5,423 nt of DNA from positions 2,154-7,576 of the forward strand of contig JAKVCE010000024.1 in assembly GCA_022447405.1 (NCBI GenBank), in the 5' to 3' direction. The notes under the pieces were generated by a model. The model did no database searches, was not told the origin of the DNA, and saw nothing but the letters and a program-made list of their open reading frames with translations. Source of the DNA: Planctomycetota bacterium. GTDB lineage: Bacteria; Planctomycetota; UBA1135; GCA-002686595. The stretch's first letter is position 1, and each line of letters starts with the position of its first letter. Shown in pieces: positions 1-5,345 of this stretch. A program made the translations under genes and the position numbers.

Positions 1-1
1 T

Positions 2-550
2 CCTCGACCTGGGAGACAACCACGTCGGCGACGAGGCGCTCGTCGCGCTCGCGGGGTCGGGCGCGTCTGCCTCTCCCTCCGGCGCGGCGTGCGAGCGCTG
101 CGCCGGGACGAGCTCTTCGAAGAAGCGCGTCGTGCGCCCGACCGCCTGGAGGTGACGCTCCGCGAAGGGCAAGACGGGGTCCGGGCAGAGAGAGTCGAGC
201 TGCCGTAAGAGACCCTTGGTCTTCCCCTCCAAGACGATGACGAGCAGGGGCGGGGTCAGCGCGTCTGTCCGGTATAGCCTCGACAAGCGCCGCGCGTCCT
301 CCCTCGCGATCGTGAGCCGCACCATGACCTCGCTGAGGACCTCCCTCTTGCTCCCCTTGAGAGCGTGCACGAAGACCATCCGATCTCCCACGCGACCGAC
401 GAGCTCCGCGACGAGCTCGCCATCGATGCGCACGTCACTGTCCACATACCTCCAGCCAGGCAAGAGCGTTGAGAGCTGCTCGCTGAAGCGCTGCGCGCGC
501 GCGGACATCTCGGCCGCGGGCCCTCTGTGCTTGGTCCCCTTGCTCCCCAT
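2..550 (-). CDS. Conserved-looking hypothetical protein, C-terminus beyond the left edge
   Basis: An uninterrupted minus-strand frame of 183 codons starts at ATG 550 and is still open at the window edge. I do not recognise the family. Residues 22-150 look like a compact domain: a helix ending in LLPGWRY (29-35), two predicted strands (VRIDGELVAELVG 40-52 and DRMVFVHALKG 56-66), a long helix rich in Arg and Glu (67-93), a strand LLVIVLEG (102-109), another helix and a last strand near 125-131. After residue 150 the chain becomes Ala/Pro/Ser/Glu-rich and probably disordered. There is no signal peptide or membrane segment, so it is probably cytoplasmic. Its start lies 4 bp after the ruvC stop on the same strand, so the two are probably co-transcribed. 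No good ribosome binding site precedes ATG 550; ATG 508 (residue 15) is an alternative start. The strand order loosely resembles PD-(D/E)XK nuclease folds, which is speculation because the motif residues are not intact. Confidence 0.7.
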   Translation of the reverse strand, partial: MGSKGTKHRGPAAEMSARAQRFSEQLSTLLPGWRYVDSDVRIDGELVAELVGRVGDRMVFVHALKGSKREVLSEVMVRLTIAREDARRLSRLYRTDALTPPLLVIVLEGKTKGLLRQLDSLCPDPVLPFAERHLQAVGRTTRFFEELVPAQRSHAAPEGEADAPDPASATSASSPTWLSPRSR

Positions 551-554
551 GGAC

Positions 555-1160
555 TCAGGCAGACTCCACAGAGCGGCCCCCCCGCTCAGGGCTGGGCTGG
601 CCCTTCTGGCCAACCTCAAAGACGTGCGCGAGGGCGAGAGCGAGGGCGTCCGAGACGTCGAGGGTCCCGGGGATCTCCTTCATACCGAGGATGGCCGCGA
701 CCATCTTCGCCACCTGGGTCTTGTCCGCTGCGCCGTTCCCGACGACGCGTCGCTTCGCGGACGCCGGCGCGAGCTGTGTGACCTCGGCGCCGATCGCGGC
801 AGCAGAGGAGAGCACCACGCCGCGGCCCTCCCCGATGCGCAGCGCCGACTGGATGTTCTTACTCGCGAAGGCTTGCTCGACGACCACGACGTCTGGCTCG
901 AGCCGCTCTAAGAGCTCGTCCAAGTCGGCCCGGAGCCCGGCGAGGCGCTCTGGCACGGAGAGGCTCGAGGGCTGCCGCAACTCTCCAGCCGCCACGAGCT
1001 TGGGGCCCGCCGCGGTCTCAGCGACCGCGCCGTACCCAACGACCAAGGTCCCGGGGTCAATCCCGAGGATCACCGGGACGCTGCGCTCAGCCCGCGGGGG
1101 GAGCACAGCGTTGCCCTTCGGGTCAGCGGGGCTGAGGTTCTCTTGAGACGAAGGGGGCAC
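555..1160 (-). CDS. ruvC: Crossover junction endodeoxyribonuclease RuvC
   Basis: RuvC is the dimeric Holliday-junction resolvase that cuts four-way junctions with the RuvAB branch-migration motor during recombinational repair. The 201-residue product shows the family's landmarks in order: GIDPGT at 33-38, VVVVEQAF at 91-98, a conserved KNIQSALRIGEGRG stretch at 101-114, NGAADKTQV at 142-150, and DVSDALALALAH at 168-179. The four metal-binding acids are D35, E95, D168 and D171, matching the D/E/D/D set of the E. coli enzyme, so it should be active. The GTG start at 1160 is supported by AGGA six bases upstream. It adds about 30 residues before the usual N-terminal strand, which begins at VILGID. 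GTG at residue 30 would give a canonical N-terminus but lacks a binding site. RuvA and RuvB are not in the window. The gene is the first of a minus-strand pair and diverges from ispD. Confidence 0.96.
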   Translation of the reverse strand: MPPSSQENLSPADPKGNAVLPPRAERSVPVILGIDPGTLVVGYGAVAETAAGPKLVAAGELRQPSSLSVPERLAGLRADLDELLERLEPDVVVVEQAFASKNIQSALRIGEGRGVVLSSAAAIGAEVTQLAPASAKRRVVGNGAADKTQVAKMVAAILGMKEIPGTLDVSDALALALAHVFEVGQKGQPSPERGGRSVESA

Positions 1161-1234
1161 AGGCTTTCCTACGGGACTGCTGGCAAACTACGCTTTATGC
1201 CCTCGCGGTTGAAGCGCCTCGCGAGACCACGTCC
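1161..1234. promoter_or_regulatory. Divergent intergenic region between ruvC and ispD
   Basis: This 74-bp gap must hold the signals that start both the leftward ruvC unit and the rightward ispD-ispF unit, unless promoters lie inside the genes. The centre is the only AT-richer part (around 1184-1199, CAAACTACGCTTTATG). A weak rightward candidate is TTTCCT (1165-1170) with TACGCT (1189-1194) at 18-bp spacing; neither box is close to consensus. The heptamer CCTCGCG occurs twice (1201-1207 and 1217-1223), the second copy merging into the 8-bp palindrome CTCGCGAG (1218-1225). No strong ribosome binding site precedes the ispD ATG. The promoter role comes from gene orientation more than from the boxes. 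Confidence 0.4.
1167..1170 (-). promoter_or_regulatory. Ribosome binding site of ruvC
   Basis: On the minus strand AGGA, inside GTAGGAAAG, lies six bases before the GTG at 1160. This supports the long ruvC N-terminus over the internal GTG at residue 30, which has no purine-rich site in front of it. Confidence 0.55.
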
Positions 1235-1966
1235 ATGAATTCCCCCGAAGGAGATCCCCGAGCCCGCAGCGCCGCAGTGATCGTCGCCGCAGGGAGCTCT
1301 CGTCGGATGGGAGATGTGCCTCAAGGCTCCAAGCTCCTCATCCCTTTAGCGGGAGAGGCGGTCCTCGCACACACCCTCCGCGCCTTCGAGACGACGCCGG
1401 CTGTCGACGAGATCGTGCTCGTCGCGCGGGAGGAGGACATGGCGCGCTTCCGTGAGGTCGCAGAGGGCGCGTCGATCACCAAGCTCAGCGCGCTGGTGCG
1501 CGGCGGAGAGACCCGCTCCGACTCCGTCAAGAGCGGCGTCTCAAGCACCTCGCCCGAGTGCGCCCTCGTCGCGGTCCACGACGCGGCGCGGCCACTGATC
1601 ACACCAGAGGTCATCTCGCGCGCGCTCGCTGTCGCGCACGCCGAGGGCGCAGCCCTCGTCGCGGTGCCTGCGAAGGACACGCTGAAGGAGAGCGCTGACG
1701 GCGCACACGCCGAGCGAACCATCGACCGAGCGCGAGTCTGGATCGCCCAGACACCTCAGGTCTTCCGCCGCGCTGAGCTCCTCGAGCTCCTCGAGAGCGC
1801 GCACGAGAGAGGAGCTGAGGCCACAGACGAGAGCGTCCTCTGGGAGGAGGCGCGCGGCCCCGTCGCCCTCGTCCAAGGCGCTGAGTCCAACATGAAAATC
1901 ACCACGCCGGGAGACGTAGCCCTCGCCGAGGCCTGGCTCGCGGTGTCCAATCAGGAGAGCTCATGA
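1235..1966 (+). CDS. ispD: 2-C-methyl-D-erythritol 4-phosphate cytidylyltransferase
   Basis: IspD joins CTP and 2-C-methyl-D-erythritol 4-phosphate to give CDP-methylerythritol and pyrophosphate, the third step of the MEP isoprenoid pathway in the cytoplasm. The 243-residue product, close to the 236 of E. coli, has the nucleotide-binding loop AAGSSRRMG (18-26) with K33 just after it, GGETRSDSVKSG (90-101), VHDAARPLI (114-122), DTLKE (148-152), the WIAQTPQVFR block (169-178), TDES (197-200) and NMKITTPGD (219-227). R24, K33 and K221 correspond to the basic residues that bind and stabilise the CTP phosphates, so all key parts are present. ATG 1235 places the glycine-rich loop at the expected depth, though the ribosome binding site is weak. 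The stop overlaps the ispF start as ATGA, so the two are translationally coupled. Confidence 0.96.
   Translation: MNSPEGDPRARSAAVIVAAGSSRRMGDVPQGSKLLIPLAGEAVLAHTLRAFETTPAVDEIVLVAREEDMARFREVAEGASITKLSALVRGGETRSDSVKSGVSSTSPECALVAVHDAARPLITPEVISRALAVAHAEGAALVAVPAKDTLKESADGAHAERTIDRARVWIAQTPQVFRRAELLELLESAHERGAEATDESVLWEEARGPVALVQGAESNMKITTPGDVALAEAWLAVSNQESS
1953..1957 (+). promoter_or_regulatory. Ribosome binding site of ispF inside ispD
   Basis: AGGAG lies within the last codons of ispD, five bases before the ispF ATG at 1963. Together with the ATGA overlap it fixes the ispF start and indicates coupled translation. Confidence 0.75.
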
Positions 1967-2445
1967 CGACGATTCGCACAGGCATTGGCTTCGACGTGCA
2001 TCGCCTGGTGGAGGGGCGCCCCTGCATCCTGGGCGGCGTCGAGCTCCCCCACCCGACGGGTCCGGACGGTCACTCTGACGGAGACGCCGTCTTGCACGCC
2101 GTCTCTGACGCCGTCCTCGGCGCGGCAGGCCTCGACGACCTCGGCACGCGCTTCCCCGACACCGACGAGGAGTGGAAGGGCGCTGACAGCCGCGACCTCC
2201 TGCGCGCCTCACTAGCCGCGGTGAGCGAGGAGGGATGGCGGGTCGGGAACGTAGACGTCGTCATCGCGACGGAGGGTCCACGCATCGCGCCGCATCGCGC
2301 CGAGATGCGCGCGAGCGTCGCGGCGCTCCTTGGGATCTCCACAGACTGCGTGAACATCAAGGGCAAGACCCTCGAGGGGCTGGGCGCGCTGGCCGGAGGC
2401 GCAGGCATCGCTGTGCAGGCAGCCTGCTTGATCGAACGCGACTGA
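1963..2445 (+). CDS. ispF: 2-C-methyl-D-erythritol 2,4-cyclodiphosphate synthase
   Basis: IspF cyclises CDP-methylerythritol 2-phosphate to methylerythritol 2,4-cyclodiphosphate with loss of CMP, the fifth MEP step. The family is a homotrimer with active sites between subunits. The 160-residue product matches the usual length of about 159. It carries GIGFDVHRL (7-15), GPDGHSDGDAVLHAVSDAVLGAAGLDDLG (split over 33-61), FPDTD (64-68), KGADSRDLL (72-80) and VNIKGKTLEGLG (130-141). D11, H13 and H45 are the metal ligands (D8, H10, H42 in E. coli), and T136 and E138 match the C-terminal phosphate-contact loop. One difference stands out: where E. coli has GRGEGIACE, this protein has AGGAGIAVQ (144-152), so R142 and E149 of the central trimer cavity are replaced by G145 and Q152. 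The active site itself looks intact. It is separate from ispD and not fused as in some bacteria. Confidence 0.97.
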   Translation: MTTIRTGIGFDVHRLVEGRPCILGGVELPHPTGPDGHSDGDAVLHAVSDAVLGAAGLDDLGTRFPDTDEEWKGADSRDLLRASLAAVSEEGWRVGNVDVVIATEGPRIAPHRAEMRASVAALLGISTDCVNIKGKTLEGLGALAGGAGIAVQAACLIERD

Positions 2446-2467
2446 GCGCAGGCGCTGGGTAAAGAAG

Positions 2468-2497
2468 AAGAGGCGACCGCATCAGCGGCCGCCTCTT
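2468..2497. terminator. Bidirectional hairpin terminator between ispF and the convergent gene
   Basis: Arms 2468-2480 and 2485-2497 pair over 13 positions with a single A-C mismatch (2476 against 2489) and a four-base ATCA loop. It sits 22 bp after the ispF stop and 35 bp after the stop of the convergent gene. Read on the minus strand the stem is followed by a pyrimidine run, CTTCTTTACC, so it looks like a better intrinsic terminator for the minus-strand gene. On the plus strand the tail is only CTCTTGTCTCAT, so termination for ispF is probably weaker. Confidence 0.75.
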
Positions 2498-2502
2498 GTC
2501 TC

Positions 2503-2516
2503 ATGGGCGCGCCCAT
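2503..2516. repeat. 14-bp perfect palindrome in the convergent spacer
   Basis: ATGGGCGCGCCCAT is its own reverse complement over all 14 bases. It lies between the terminator hairpin and the stop codon of the minus-strand gene. It could form a small hairpin that helps termination, serve as a protein site, or be chance in GC-rich DNA. Confidence 0.6.
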
Positions 2517-2532
2517 CGGCGCGACCGCGTCC

Positions 2533-4386
2533 TCACATCCCCTTGACGTCTGCTGACTGGAAGGCCTCTTCGCAGTAGCCGATCAAAGAGAAGGGCACGT
2601 AGTCGTCGCGCAGGAGACCGACGTGGCGCTCGTCACCGATGTTGAGCGGGCGGGTCGGAGGCATGCGGCGCATGACCTTCGTGAGGTAGTAGCCGTGGGG
2701 GCCCTTGAAGGGACCGGCGACGGTGCCGACCTGCTGCTCGAAGAACACGAAGTCCGTGATCGAGAAGCCGCGGACGAACTGGTGGAAGGGGCTCTCACCG
2801 ATCATCCCTTGGAGGTCGTTGCGATAGCGCTCGCCGAAGCGACCCTTCATCTTGTAACCGACCGCTGAGCCCGGGCGGCCCTTCTCGGGCTGCGGGGGAT
2901 CCCAGTAGCCGCAGTACTCATCCAAGAGCAGCGACCAGAAGTCGTGCGGGTCCATCGATTGAGGGACGCTGTTGGGGTCGAGCTCTTCGCCAGCGGCGGC
3001 TGCTTCCATGCGGAGGCGGCGGTACTCGGCGTAGTTCTGGTTGTTCTTCTCGATCTCTTCTTTGATCCAGGCTGCCTGGATCTTTGAGGTCTCCCAGCCG
3101 TCCTCGACCCACTTGTTGCCAGGGAAGTCGAAGGCGCTGACGAGGAGCACCTCACAGTCGACCTTGCCGAGCCCCATGATCTGGTTGGCTCGGACGAGGT
3201 GCTCGCGGAGGGGCTGGGCGATCCCGCCCTCCTCCGGCGCCTCGATCATGGGATTCACCCGCTGACGATGTGACTCGAGGACGCGGAAGTAGTCGCCATA
3301 GGACTCGACCGAGGGGAACTGGTGGTTCCCGACAGCGACCATGCCGATGTTGAACTGCGCGCTCTGGAAGCCCGCGCCGCCTTCGTTGGACTCGAAGATC
3401 GTGCGCGCCTCCGCCTCTGAGAGGAGGAACTCCTCGCCAGCCATGCGCTGACGAGCAGACTCCATCTTGGCGAGGAAGTGCTTCGCGTCGCTGATCTCTT
3501 TCTCGCTGACGGTGTCCTTGACGTCTGCCCAGAGCTCTTCCGTGCGCCAGGAGTGGTCGACCTCGCCGTCCGAGTTGATGTCGAGGGTCATGACGACGTC
3601 ATCAGGGAGACCGTCGATGGAGGTCTTCGTCTCAGCGGTCTTGAAGAGCATGTCCCGGACCATCTGACGGAGGATGGAGCGGTACATCGCGTCCTCCTGC
3701 GGGAACCCCGGCTCGTCACCGGGCTCCTCAGGGCCGGTGGGCTGCTCGGCGATCGGCTCGCCCGCGTCACGCTTGCGCTCCCACTCCGCGAGCTCGGCCT
3801 CATAGGCCTTCATGCGGTCGGGATAGGTCGCCTTGGCCTCTTCCCAGGAGGCGAGCTCCGTCGCGTAGAAGTTGCTGCGACGCTCATAGCTCTGCTTGAA
3901 GTCATCGATGAGGATCTCACCTGCCTCGGCGCGCAGCGCCTCGAAGGTGATCGCCGGCCAGAGCTCCTGGTTGTCAGGGATGTAGGTGTTGTCAAACACG
4001 AGGTCCATGCGGAGCTCGCGTCGATACCAGTCCATGTTACTGTAAGCCCGGCGCACTTCGGCCTCGAGCTGGAGGGTTGGGAAGCGCTCCTTGAACTCGG
4101 CGATCTTCTTGTCGTAGATCTTCGTGAACTGCTCATCAGAGGGGTTCAGGCCGTCCACAGACTCTCCGGCCTCCGCCCGACGGTTGATCTCGTGCTGCAA
4201 GAGCGCGTCGATCCTGCGCCACTCGAGGGCGGGACGGCAGGGGCCATAGATGATGTGGCGCTTGATCGCGTCGTCTGTGATGGAGACCCCGTTCACCGAG
4301 ACGGAATCACCAAACTCGGACTGAGGGGCGACGGGAGCGAGAGGTTGCGGAGTGGCGAGGAGCGCCAGGAGGAGGATGCTAGTCAT
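2533..4386 (-). CDS. Exported SurA/parvulin-like peptidyl-prolyl isomerase (divergent)
   Basis: Probably a periplasmic folding factor. From ATG 4386 it has 617 residues. The first 20 residues form a hydrophobic signal segment (TSILLLALLAT) with no basic n-region and no lipobox cysteine. Residues 31-136 resemble the SurA N-terminal chaperone region: VNGVSITDDAIKR, a helix ending HEINRR, then a NPSDEQF helix and a long amphipathic helix. Residues 168-233 are highly charged and include a Pro/Glu linker. Residues 269-280 (DINSDGEVDHSW) look like a calcium-type loop. Residues 409-574 fit a divergent parvulin fold: an opening strand CEVLLVSAF, a GRPGSAVGYKMKG segment resembling the GGDLG turn, FHQFVRGFSI, then VGTVAGPFKGPHGYYLTKVMRR, close to the family's final strand. 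The domain carries a long insertion with no recognised family in it. Catalysis is unproven. GTG 4422 would add 12 residues; neither start has a clear ribosome binding site. The gene stands alone on its strand. Confidence 0.75.
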   Translation of the reverse strand: MTSILLLALLATPQPLAPVAPQSEFGDSVSVNGVSITDDAIKRHIIYGPCRPALEWRRIDALLQHEINRRAEAGESVDGLNPSDEQFTKIYDKKIAEFKERFPTLQLEAEVRRAYSNMDWYRRELRMDLVFDNTYIPDNQELWPAITFEALRAEAGEILIDDFKQSYERRSNFYATELASWEEAKATYPDRMKAYEAELAEWERKRDAGEPIAEQPTGPEEPGDEPGFPQEDAMYRSILRQMVRDMLFKTAETKTSIDGLPDDVVMTLDINSDGEVDHSWRTEELWADVKDTVSEKEISDAKHFLAKMESARQRMAGEEFLLSEAEARTIFESNEGGAGFQSAQFNIGMVAVGNHQFPSVESYGDYFRVLESHRQRVNPMIEAPEEGGIAQPLREHLVRANQIMGLGKVDCEVLLVSAFDFPGNKWVEDGWETSKIQAAWIKEEIEKNNQNYAEYRRLRMEAAAAGEELDPNSVPQSMDPHDFWSLLLDEYCGYWDPPQPEKGRPGSAVGYKMKGRFGERYRNDLQGMIGESPFHQFVRGFSITDFVFFEQQVGTVAGPFKGPHGYYLTKVMRRMPPTRPLNIGDERHVGLLRDDYVPFSLIGYCEEAFQSADVKGM

Positions 4387-4578
4387 GATCAGGGCAACGG
4401 GTGGGGCCTGGTTTGGACCCACGGGTCTGGGGTGTTTTCCGAGTCTTCATGCGCGACGTAGGGGTACGCCGCAGGCAGTGGGGTGTTGGTGTCTGTGGTG
4501 CTTTTCGTGCTTAGAGACGTATCTGCTTGAGTCTGTAGACCCCTTGAATGGCCGAATATCCTAGCATCAGGGTCGTTC
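4387..4578. promoter_or_regulatory. Divergent intergenic region between the parvulin-like gene and the unknown gene
   Basis: This gap is about 190 bp, or 156 bp if the minus-strand gene starts at GTG 4422. It is visibly less GC-rich than the genes and should carry promoters for both directions. I found no convincing -35/-10 pair on either strand. Two features are visible: a 9-bp direct repeat TGGGGTGTT at 4428-4436 and 4479-4487, 51 bp apart, and a T-rich stretch near 4501-4507. An open frame on the minus strand crosses this region but does not look like a gene. Confidence 0.4.
4569..4572 (+). promoter_or_regulatory. Ribosome binding site of the 251-residue unknown gene
   Basis: AGGG lies six bases before GTG 4579. 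It favours this start over GTG 4624 and ATG 4663, neither of which has a purine-rich site at proper distance. Confidence 0.45.
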
Positions 4579-5334
4579 GTGGGTCGGAGAGCCGCCGACC
4601 GAGCGTCTCGAACCCAAAAAATCGTGTACGACACCCGCACAATCGCCTTCATCTGCGAGCTCATGCACCCCCCCTCCCAGCCGGACACAGGGGCGATTCA
4701 GCGCGTTCACAACGGCTTCTTCCAAGACGGTGACCCCGCGTACACGAGCTTTGCCATCACCCCCATGGGGCCTGTCCTCACCAACCCCTCAGTGCGCCCA
4801 GGCGCGGTCTCACAGGCCGTTTTCCTGCCTGACCGCTACCAATTCCGAGAGGAATTAGGCGCCCTCACCTGCGATGACTTCGGCGCGCGCGTGCGGCAAG
4901 TGACTGAGGCCGTGACCGCCCAGACTGGACTGGCAGACTTCAGCGGCCAGCAGGTGACGATCCGATCCCTCATCAATCCCAGGCACTACCGGAACAGCCG
5001 AGACCTCCTGAAGGAGGGCCTCTTCAAGATGCCGGAGCCGGTCGCCCAATTTGAGAATGACCCCGCGATCTGGGGCGTTCGCATGGTCTTCCCTCCGCAG
5101 GAAGCCGAGGAAAATCAGGAGGACTTCGGCGAGGAGCGCCCCACGGCGAACGCCCTCAGGATCGAGTCCTATGCGCAGGATCCGCGCTCTCTCTTCCTCG
5201 AGAATCAGGGCAGCTTCGGGCAGATCGCGGTGAGCGACGGTCTAGACGTCGTCGAGTCCAACATCACCACTGCCTACGAATTTCTCGTGGAACGCGGCCT
5301 CTCCTTCGTGTCCTCCTTCGACCAATCCAGCTGA
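4579..5334 (+). CDS. Hypothetical protein, 251 residues, function unknown
   Basis: I do not recognise this family. The product is soluble-looking, with no signal peptide or membrane segment. The first 13 residues are basic and polar and may be dispensable. The rest reads as a mixed alpha/beta domain: a strand KIVYDTRTIAFICELM (14-29), a Pro/Gly-rich part around TPMGPVLTNPSVRPG (61-75), a helix with DDFGARVRQVTEAVTAQ (99-115), a strand QVTIRSLINPRHY (125-137), two strands WGVRMVFPP (165-173) and ALRIESYAQDPRSLFLENQGSF (within 192-213), and a C-terminal helix TAYEFLVERGLSFVSSFD (231-248). An acidic loop (174-187) separates the two strands. No metal or catalytic motif stands out. The coding frame is full length with a normal stop. 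It diverges from the parvulin-like gene and is followed after 11 bp by a lipoprotein-type gene, so those two are likely one operon. Real gene: fairly sure; exact start: less so. Confidence 0.78.
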   Translation: MGRRAADRASRTQKIVYDTRTIAFICELMHPPSQPDTGAIQRVHNGFFQDGDPAYTSFAITPMGPVLTNPSVRPGAVSQAVFLPDRYQFREELGALTCDDFGARVRQVTEAVTAQTGLADFSGQQVTIRSLINPRHYRNSRDLLKEGLFKMPEPVAQFENDPAIWGVRMVFPPQEAEENQEDFGEERPTANALRIESYAQDPRSLFLENQGSFGQIAVSDGLDVVESNITTAYEFLVERGLSFVSSFDQSS

Positions 5335-5336
5335 GG
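5333..5336 (+). promoter_or_regulatory. Ribosome binding site of the right-edge gene
   Basis: GAGG overlaps the stop codon of the preceding gene and lies nine bases before ATG 5346. It supports that start over the in-frame ATG at 5382, and links the two genes translationally. Confidence 0.5.
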
Positions 5337-5345
5337 ACCGGGCGG

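Noticed and set aside
216..911. A 231-codon plus-strand open frame over the left end
   Set aside because: It runs across the complements of both ruvC and the neighbouring gene. The minus strand holds a clear RuvC there, so this is a shadow.
691..1146. A 151-codon plus-strand open frame
   Set aside because: It is fully antisense to ruvC, with Ser/Thr/Ala-rich sequence and no recognisable motif.
1235..2445. A fused IspDF bifunctional enzyme
   Set aside because: A TGA stop at 1964-1966 ends IspD, and ispF has its own ribosome site and ATG in a different frame, so these are two separate proteins.
2070..2516. A 148-codon minus-strand frame opposite ispF
   Set aside because: It is the complement of the conserved IspF sequence and also runs through the terminator hairpin, so it is not a credible gene.
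3478..4461. A 327-codon open frame on the plus strand
   Set aside because: It lies entirely opposite the SurA/parvulin-like gene. Its composition (Leu/Arg/Val/Gly-rich without motifs) is what the complement of a GC-rich gene gives. The minus-strand frame has a signal peptide and family features.
4501..4566. Possible sigma-70 promoter boxes such as TTGAGT and TTGAAT
   Set aside because: Neither has an acceptable -10 box at 16-18 bp, so I did not annotate a specific promoter.
4389..4688. A 99-codon minus-strand frame across the divergent gap
   Set aside because: It overlaps the start of the minus-strand gene in another frame and the start of the plus-strand unknown gene. The sequence is low in structure and Thr/Asp/Pro-rich, with no family features, so it is probably chance.
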